This document shows positions 57,156 through 64,000 of a stretch of 64,000 bases of DNA, piece by piece (positions within the stretch are counted from its first letter, which is position 1; each line of letters opens with the position of its first letter). A program made the translations under genes and the position numbers. This stretch comes from Erodium maritimum. Lineage: Eukaryota > Streptophyta > Magnoliopsida > Geraniales > Geraniaceae. The stretch covers positions 34,121,825 through 34,185,824 of the forward strand of contig OY997591.1 in the NCBI GenBank assembly GCA_963921825.1. Direction: 5' to 3'. The notes under the pieces were generated by a model, which saw only the letters and a program-made list of their open reading frames with translations, was not told where the DNA came from and ran no database searches.

Positions 57156-60100
57156 TGTAATAACCACTCCCGGTCAACGCCAGTCAAACCTGCGAAAAAC
57201 ATGAAAATTTAAAAAATTTAAGACAGACGCTTAAATGGACCTAAATTTGACCCTGAGGGTCATACCGGACTTAAGTTCACCCCGATATCGACCAAAGTGA
57301 GTTCCGGGGGACTCAGGGCAACTTTCTGATCAATTTGGGAAATGTTGACTTTTCGCTGGAAAACTCAACCGAGCGACGTTTTGGTCCATTCGAGGACCGT
57401 TTTGGATCCAAAAAGCTTAGCCGTCGTCGCAGCGGTCTTAGTTGAGCCGTTTCCTTGTAGCCCGTCAAGTTTCATAATTTCTTGGAAAAAGTGCCCGTTC
57501 GGGGCCCGAAACGTCCGAATTTCGCGAATGTGATTGAAAAATATCTAGAAGATATTTTCTCAAAAAGGTGTGGGACCCACTTGACACTTGTCAAATATGT
57601 GGTGGTATTAGGTTTATTGAACAAAACAAAAGATGAGACACATAATGGTTAGTTTGCTTTTTAAGTATTATTTTGTTACTTTTTAAAACAAAACAAAAGG
57701 GAGCAAATGTGATGTTCGGCCATTGCTTCAAAATTAGAAAAGATGATAGTTTTTAGAGAGAGAAAATAAGAGAGAAGAAAGGGAGAGAAAAGAGAAGAGG
57801 GTTGGGGGTTTTGCCACTATTCACGAGCATCAAACCGTTGGATCGTCTCAACGATAAAAGAATCGAGCTCACATCGACATTCTCTACGGTGAGCACCTAA
57901 CCGATTTTCATTTTGGTACGTTTGAATTTTAGGGTTTGAGTTTAAATGATTCAAATATGGTTGGGTTTTGGTTAGAATTGGTTTAAAGATGAATGGTTGA
58001 GGTTTGGGGTTCGTTAGGAACGTTTTGGGGCGAAAAGGAAAATTTTCCATTATGGCCGTGTGGGGCCCACATGCTCGAGTGCTCGGATTTCGTGTTCGGG
58101 TGGTTTAGAACGTTCCCCAAGTAATTAATCTACAACCGGATCGAAATTTGAAATTAAATTGTGAAAGTTGTAATTGACGGGTTTAGAAACTTTAAACGCT
58201 AATTAAATGACTCGGAAGTCGGAATTCGATTCCGTCGAGTGCCTAGGAACCCTTGAATTATTATAAGACCGTAGAAACGAAAACGGGAATTTTCGGAGAC
58301 CCGGAAGGGCGTTTCCAAAACCCGGGCAGATTCGCCATGTCGGGCGAATCGGGCTTTTCCGGATCCAATATCGACAATGTCGAGTAATTGGGGAGTTTGG
58401 GAGTGATCGACATTGTCGGGGTTACTTTTGGGCGTCAATTTTATTAAAATTCAGCTTATGCATGCAAGCTTAAAAGCGTTTAAAATTGTGTTCTTTTAGA
58501 TCGTGCCGCGGACCGAGGCAAGGGAAAGCTGGGTGAGTGACTGAGATCACACCGGAGCTCGTTGTTTGGCTTTTGGAGAACACGCACGAGGTAGGGAAAA
58601 GTAGTCGGATCTCGGCCCTGACTAGGGAAAGTTAACAGTAGAAATGCATGTGACACTGGGGTGTCGTGGGTTAAGTGGGTTATCGAATATTAGAAAGGAA
58701 TGATACGCGAACGCAGCGAATATCAGAAATGCATGTGACACTTAGTAGTGTCGTAGGAGTAGAGAACTTAGGGTTATTAGAATTACTGGAGGCATATGAC
58801 CATGCCCGGAGGTTGATTGCGAACTTATCGAGATTAGGAGTACTGGAGGCATATGACCATGCCCGAAGGTTGATTGTGTATTCTGTGTCTTGGGTGGCCA
58901 TGAGAGCCCGTGTTTTACTGTTGCGCCTTGGGTGGCCATGAGAGCCCGTACCTTACTGTTGTGTCTTGGGAGGCCATGAGTTCCCGTGGGGTTGTTGAAC
59001 CCGTGTCTTTACTGTTGGTGTGTCTTGGAAGGTCGTGAGTGCCTGTGGGGTTGTTGAGCCCGTGAGTTACTGTTGATGTGTCTTTGGTGGCCATGAGTGC
59101 TCGTGGGGTTGTTGAGCCCGTGAGTACTGTTGGAGTGTTTTGGGTGGCCATGAGTGCCTGTGGGGTTGTTGAGCCCGTGAGATACTGTTGGTGTGTCTTG
59201 GGTGGCCATGAGTGCCCGTGGGGTTGTTGAGCCCGTGAGTTATGGTTGGTGTGTCTTGGGAGGCCGTAAGTGCCCGTAGGGTTGTTGAGCCCGTGAGTTA
59301 CTGTTGGTGTGTCTTGGGTGGCCGTGAGTGCCTGTGGGGTTGTTGAACCCGTGTCTTTACTGTTGGTGTGTCTTGGAAGGCCATAAGTGCCCGTGGGGTT
59401 GTTGAGCCCGTGAGTTACTGTTGGTGTGTCTTGGGTGGCCATGAGTGCCCGTGGGGTTGTTGAGCCCGTGAGTTATGGTTGGTGTGTCTTGGGAGGCCGT
59501 GAGTGCCCGTGGGGTTGTTGAGCCGTGAGTTATGGTTGGCGTGTCTTGGGAGGCCGTGAGTGCCCGTAGGGTTGTTGAATCCGTGTTTTACTGTTGGTGT
59601 CTTGGGTGGCCATGAGTGCATGTGGAGTGTTGAACCTGTGTTGTTGCTGCTTGTTGAACTTTACTTGTGATTGTGATTGTGCTTGCCCGAGGTTAGTGAC
59701 CCGACTGTGTGTCGGGAAGTGGTGTGGAAATTGGCTGGACTGACCGAGTTCGAGTCTCGAGAGGTTGCGAGCGTTCTTTGGATGGCTTGACCGAGTTCGA
59801 GTCTCGGAAAGTTGCGAGCGTTCTTTGGCTAGCCTGACCGAGTTCGAGTCTCGGGAGGTTGTGAGCATTTGTAGGCGATGAGAGGGCAGCTCCCTTTCCG
59901 ACTAGTTATCGGAAAAGCAGCGCTGTACATATCGCCAACAGGTCGACCGCCTAAAGCCTGACAGGGATCGGAAAAGCGCGTGGGGCAGGCTCGAGCCCAG
60001 CTGGTTAGCAACCGGCACTAAGCAGTTGACAGGAGTGCGATCCTTTGTGATCTTGTTTGGTGTGCGATCCTTCGTGATCTTGGGTGTTGCGTGGTGGTCT

Positions 60101-60599
60101 ATCGTGTCTTTGGAGGAGGTCGTCAATCGTTGTGTCGGGTTTACTTTACGTGTCCGAGTGTTGAGTCGGCTGAGGAAAGTATCAGTGTGTGGGTGTCGGT
60201 CGGGTTACTTGAGTTTGGGGATAGTAATCCCCGGTGTTGAGTTGGTTGTTGGTGTTACCTGCTTTGTCTGCTGATTATGCCATAGTCAGTCTGTTATCCG
60301 TGGTGGTGAGCGAACGCTCACCCCTAGCTGCTTTTCCTACAGGTAATGATCACAGGAAGGATTAGGTGGGCTCTCGAAGCTTGAGGAGCTAGGAGCGGAG
60401 TCCGGGTTTTATCTTTTGAGTCTAGTGACGGATACCTTGTACTTGTCCATTTGTTGGGACGTTTTTTTGAAGTTGTAAATGATCCTTTTTTATTTATTAA
60501 ATGGCGATTTTTAAGTGTTGATTCAAAACAGGTTTCAAATATTGTATCTTTTTAAATGTTCGCGTCCCGAGTTCAGTTTACTGAAATTGGAGCGTGACA
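57156..60599 (+). repeat. 5' LTR of Gypsy element (3444 bp) with minisatellites
   Basis: It begins TGTAATAACCACTCC and ends GGAGCGTGACA. It is longer than the related solo LTR (2721 bp) mainly because of the array at 58880-59640. Confidence 0.93.
58880..59640 (+). repeat. Minisatellite of about 58-bp units inside the Gypsy LTR
   Basis: About a dozen units containing CTTGGGTGGCCATGAGTGCC and GTGGGGTTGTTGAGCCCGTG, plus two shorter units (about 38 bp) at the left edge. It opens long frames on the minus strand (58915-59442) that are artefacts of a repeat length compatible with frame cycling. A second array of about 47-bp units (GACCGAGTTCGAGTCTCG) lies at 59735-59865. Confidence 0.9.
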
Positions 60600-60602
60600 G
60601 CT

Positions 60603-60614
60603 TGGTATCAGAGC
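60603..60614 (+). other. Primer-binding site of Gypsy element
   Basis: TGGTATCAGAGC three bases after the LTR end, complementary to initiator Met tRNA. Confidence 0.92.
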
Positions 60615-60964
60615 TTGAGGTTTCACACCTCGGACTGTTCGTCAATTAGGTGGGAAGAGTCGAGTCAGTATTGTCCCGTCGTGCGTTGGGTACGCAAGTC
60701 GGAACCGTGTGTAGACCCGTTGTGCTTTGAGTTCTGTTTATGTTTGTGTGTATGTGCAGTACGGGGTTACTGGCATACTGTTTGTGTGTTGCTGCGTGAA
60801 ACATTTTTAAACTGTCGCGACTCGACTCAGGGGCGCCCCTGTAGTTGAGCGTGACGGTGTTGATATCAAGTGGTACAACATAGTTCGGGGACGCCTGGAC
60901 CGGGTTGTAACTACCTGATGTAAAGAAATGAGGTTTTTAATGAAGTGGAGAAAGTTTTAAAATT

Positions 60965-61245
60965 GGTTGTCCCAGTGGACGTGTTTTAAAATTTGATTGG
61001 CCATGAGGGCGTGTTTGATTTTGATTGGCCCTATGGGCGTGTTTTGATTATTGGTTGGCCCGGTGGGCGTGTTTCGACTTTGGTTGGCCATGTGGGCGTG
61101 TGTGTAGGTTGGTTGGTCCGGTGGGTGCGTTTTGATTTCGGTTGGTCCGGTGGGTGCGTTTTAATTTTGGTTGGTCCGGTGGGTGCGTTTTTGTTTTTGT
61201 TGGCCCGGTGGGCGTGTTTCGGTTTGGTTGGCCTTGTCGGCTGGT
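60965..61245 (+). repeat. Minisatellite of about 30-bp units in the Gypsy interior
   Basis: About nine units of the form TTGGTTGGYCCGGTGGGYGC followed by GTTTTGATTT-like sequence. It lies where gag would be expected in a chromovirus. Confidence 0.85.
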
Positions 61246-61468
61246 GTTTGAAGTTTAGTGACTTGTGGTTTGGTCAGAAATTGTGGTACGTGTTTGGTCA
61301 ATTTGGTGGTTAAATGTCTGCGACGCACAAGTGTGTGGGTCGCCAAGAGACGGGTAGGATACGAGTACCCTAGGGTAGCCATGTTGGGAATTTAAGTGCG
61401 AAGTCGTCGCAACTACGGGACGGACCTTGAACCGGCCCGATAGGAAACCGGTCGGGGCCTCTGTTTTG

Positions 61469-61640
61469 GCCCGGAATCAAGCATGGCCCATATGGCCTGC
61501 TGGCCCGGAATGGGGCACGGCCCATATGGCCTGCCGGCCCGGAATGGGGCACGGCCCATATGGCCTGCTGACCCGGAAGGGGGCACGGCCCATCTGGCGT
61601 GCCGGCCCGATAGGAGGCATGGCCCGGCCCACTTGCCGGC
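61469..61640 (+). repeat. Minisatellite of 34-bp units in the Gypsy interior
   Basis: Five units containing GGCCCGGAATGGGGCACGG and CCCATATGGCCTGC. The proline/glycine-rich frames across it are not genes. Confidence 0.85.
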
Positions 61641-62340
61641 CTGGTCCAGTCAGCTACTTTCAAAAAAAAAATTCTTTGTTGTTTCGTTGTGCGATTAGGT
61701 TTGTGGTTGCGTGGCTGGATGTGCGGTTGTGTTGGTTGTAGAGGTCGTAAGTTCGGTGCTGAAAGGTGAGGTCTTGGGTTAGAGACTTATCAATAACCTA
61801 CGGTAGTAATACAGCGCCTCGGTGTGAGAGTCTCACTATGGAGAAGGGTTAGGGTTGGTGCGCTACGGCGCCATACGAACTAGATTTCCCTATGTGAACG
61901 GGTGCTCGAGGTTTCCCTCGCGTGAATGGGTTGGTTGAGTTTTCCTTCACGTGGGTGGTTTGTTTAAGGTTTCCTTCTGCGATCGGGTTATTGGGGTATT
62001 GATAGTGTGAGCAATAATGTTTGCTTAGTTGAGAATATAATCCTTGTTTTGAGGTTTATCTTACTTGAGCGAGTACTTGAGGTGTTGTTAGCGTGAGCAG
62101 TGGGACGGTTGGCATCCGGTTTTAAGGTAGTGGTTGCCCGGGTTAGATCGGTAAGTCTTTAGTGCGTTACTAGTATGCCATAATCAAACGGGTGTACGTG
62201 GAGGTGAGCATAACGCTCATCCCCTTTACTACTTTTCCCGCAAGGGACGAGTAGCGAACACTGGTTTGGTTGCGGAAAGTTATAAGTAAATGCCTAGAGG
62301 ACCGTGTGAGGGTTGCACTAGACCTTACTGGAGCGACTAA

Positions 62341-63480
62341 TGGAGTGGGTGTTCGGTCTCCGATTTGGGCGTCAGTTTCATTGGATACCGGGATGTCACA
62401 CTCGTTTGTTCGTCGAGTTGTGCTGAGAGGTTGGGGCTGAGTTTAGAGCCGTTGAGTCCACCCATGCGTCTGGACACGCCGTTTGGTGTGGGGTGGTGTT
62501 GAATAGGGTCGGTCGTGCCTGCGGAGTTGGAGAAGCGAACCGATACAGGAGGTTCGAGAGAGGGTTCAAGAGCCCTGATGATGGATTGAGTCCTCACCCC
62601 GAGGACCGGGTATGTTCGGAGTTGGTAGGCACGACGACGGTAGTGGAGCGAGGTCTTAGAGAGACTACAAGGATTCGTGAGGATCGGCAGCGACTGAGCT
62701 TGTGCGTGTATCCGTGGGAAGGATGCTTACGAAATGACAACCTTTGAACGTAATCTTGGGAATGGATTGGCTGGCGTAGTGTCGAGCCAATACCGGCTGT
62801 TACTGGCGAAGAGCGATTTTAAGTATTCTCGGGTCATAAGAGCTTTAAGTACATCTCTTCCCAACGAGACCTGAATACGCGCCAGCGGCGATGGATGGGA
62901 CTACTCGAGGAGTACGACTTTGAGCTACACTACCATCCGGGTAAGGCGAACGTGGTTGCCGACGCCCAGAGTAGGAAGTCGGTCCCGAGTCTTACTAGCA
63001 TATCAGTCCGAGAGTGGGACATGATATGGGAACCGAGCACGCTCGGGTTGGAGCTAGAAGAGTTTACTGGCGGCGTGGCCATGTACTTCTTGGTGACTCA
63101 GCCCACCCGGCTTGGCCAGGGGGGATAGAGGCATCAGTCGGTGGATGTCGAGATGACGGAGATACAGGAGAGAGTTTCCGGCGGTGTTGAAGCCGAGGGC
63201 TGGGATCGTCGTGCTAATTGGGAGTTACTGTATCGTGGAGGTTTGTAGTGGAGCGGGATGCGGAGAGCGGTTGCGGAGTTAGTATCGCGGTGCTTCACTT
63301 GTCAAAAGGTGAGAGCCGAACAACATCAACCCGCTAAATTATTGCAACCACTACCGGTTGCACAGTGGAAATGGGGGCACGTCACGATGGTTTTCGTGAG
63401 CGGTTAGCCGAGTTCGCCTACAACAACAGCTTCCTGGCCAGTATCAGGATGGCACCGTTCTAAGCGTTGTGTGGTAGGCC
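62341..63480 (+). pseudogene. Gypsy pol remnant: protease end, RNase H end, integrase zinc finger and C-terminus
   Basis: Pieces in Gypsy order: protease SVSLDTGMSHSFV near 62370-62410, then NVILGMDWL near 62750-62775. A direct jump follows to RNase H (DHKSFKYISSQRDLN, RQRRWMGLLEEYDFELHYHPG at about 62833-62940), so the RT is missing. Integrase zinc finger CFTCQKVRAEQHQPAKLLQP is near 63290-63350. Another jump follows from KWGHVTM to RLAEFAYNNSFLASI near 63400-63450, which removes the catalytic core. Several stops are also present. Confidence 0.88.
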
Positions 63481-63660
63481 GTGTCGATCGCCGTGTGCTA
63501 GGCAGAAGTGAGAACTGAGGGTTTATTGGGTCTAGAACTAGATCGAGAGACAGCAGAGTCGGTAGGAGCTATGCTGACAGACGGCGCCGACCTCTCGAGT
63601 CAGCAATCGGTCACGTATCCTTGGAGGCGAGTCTGTCTTAAAATTCGTGGACGAAATTCC

Positions 63661-63676
63661 TTTGAGGGGGGTAGAC
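63661..63676 (+). other. Polypurine tract of Gypsy element
   Basis: TTTGAGGGGGGTAGAC directly before the 3' LTR start TGTAATAACC. Confidence 0.9.
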
Positions 63677-64000
63677 TGTAATAACCACTCCCGGTCAACG
63701 CCAGTCAAACCTGCGAAAAACAGGAAAATTTAAAAAAATTAAGACAGACGCTTAAATGGACCTAAATTTGACCTCGAGGGTCATACCGGACTTAAGTTGA
63801 CCCCGATATCGACCAAAGTGAGTTCCGGGGGACTCAGGGCAACTTTCTGATCAATTTGGGAAATGTTGACTTTTCGCTGGAAAACTCAACCGAGCGACGT
63901 TTTGGTCCATTCGAGGACCGTTTTGGATCCAAAAAGCTTAGCCGTCATCGCAGCGGTATTAGTTGAGCCGTTTCCTTGTAGCCCGTCAAGTTTCGTAATT
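63677..64000 (+). repeat. 3' LTR of Gypsy element, cut by the window end
   Basis: The first 324 bp match the start of the 5' LTR at 57156 with about eight differences. Its end and the 3' TSD lie outside the window. Confidence 0.93.

Larger units (their letters stand above)
57156..64000 (+). mobile_element. Ty3/Gypsy retrotransposon (chromovirus-like), deleted pol, runs off the window
   Basis: 5' LTR 57156-60599, PBS, an interior of only 3.1 kb, PPT, and the first 324 bp of the 3' LTR (63677 onward). I count about eight differences in the 324 bp of LTR that can be compared, so it is moderately young. Gag is not recognisable, RT is absent and integrase is mostly missing. It is a deletion derivative. 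Its LTR is homologous to the reverse solo LTR at 27682-30402. Confidence 0.92.

Noticed and set aside
58915-59442. 175-codon minus-strand frame with Thr/His/Asn repeats
   Set aside because: It is the translation of the 58-bp minisatellite in a Gypsy LTR.
61427-61741. Plus-strand 104-codon Gly/Pro-rich frame
   Set aside because: Produced by the 34-bp minisatellite in the Gypsy interior.

Overview
This is nuclear DNA from a flowering plant, probably a eudicot. It holds one intron-containing, plastid-targeted gene and LTR retrotransposons typical of plants (Ty1/Copia and Ty3/Gypsy, the latter with PBS TGGTATCAGAGC). It also holds plant hAT, CACTA, PIF/Harbinger and Mutator-like elements. I cannot name the species. 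About four fifths of the window is recognisable transposable-element sequence, much of it nested. Many elements could be bounded to the base because their target-site duplications (TSDs) are readable.

Layout. 1-7140 is a nested stack: a decayed Copia internal region, then a reverse Gypsy-type LTR (3004-7140), itself split by a Copia solo LTR (3735-5422, TSD CGGTA). 7141-13634 holds a Copia LTR remnant, the 3' end of a hAT element, two reverse-oriented non-LTR retroposons (the second with a 14-bp TSD) and degenerate exon-like pieces, one resembling DEAD-box helicase motif VI. 13635-18236 is a complete non-coding LTR element (TSD TCTTT) whose interior is a ladder of short imperfect hairpins. 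18619-27080 is a structurally complete young Copia element (1688-bp LTRs, TSD TAGTC) whose pol is dead; it is the same family as the fragment at 1-3003. 27682-30402 is a reverse Gypsy solo LTR (TSD TGCAC). 30408-32590 is a CACTA relic, and 32603-36689 is a decayed second Copia lineage.

The one gene that looks functional is a plastidial pyruvate kinase-like gene (PKP4 type) at 37142-46349 on +. Its six exons join into a 580-codon frame. Its introns carry a Harbinger element, a hAT MITE, a Mutator-like foldback MITE, a probable SINE and a Tourist/Harbinger MITE.

Downstream, 46350-53383 is mostly gene-free and holds two Mutator-like foldback elements (47596-49360 and 51437-51938, both with 9-bp TSDs). 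53384-55355 is a miniature reverse Gypsy element keeping only gag (TSD TATCA). 55525-56895 is another foldback element filled with GTTGATAAA-type repeats. 57156 to the window end is a large Gypsy element whose 3444-bp LTR is swollen by minisatellites and whose pol lacks the reverse transcriptase and most of the integrase.

The common theme is non-autonomy: nearly every retroelement keeps its cis signals (LTR, PBS, PPT) while its enzymes are broken or absent, so mobility must have been supplied in trans. No new enzymatic system was found. The most unusual structures are the hairpin ladder, the family amplified with a dead RT, the gag-only element and the repeat-filled foldback element.
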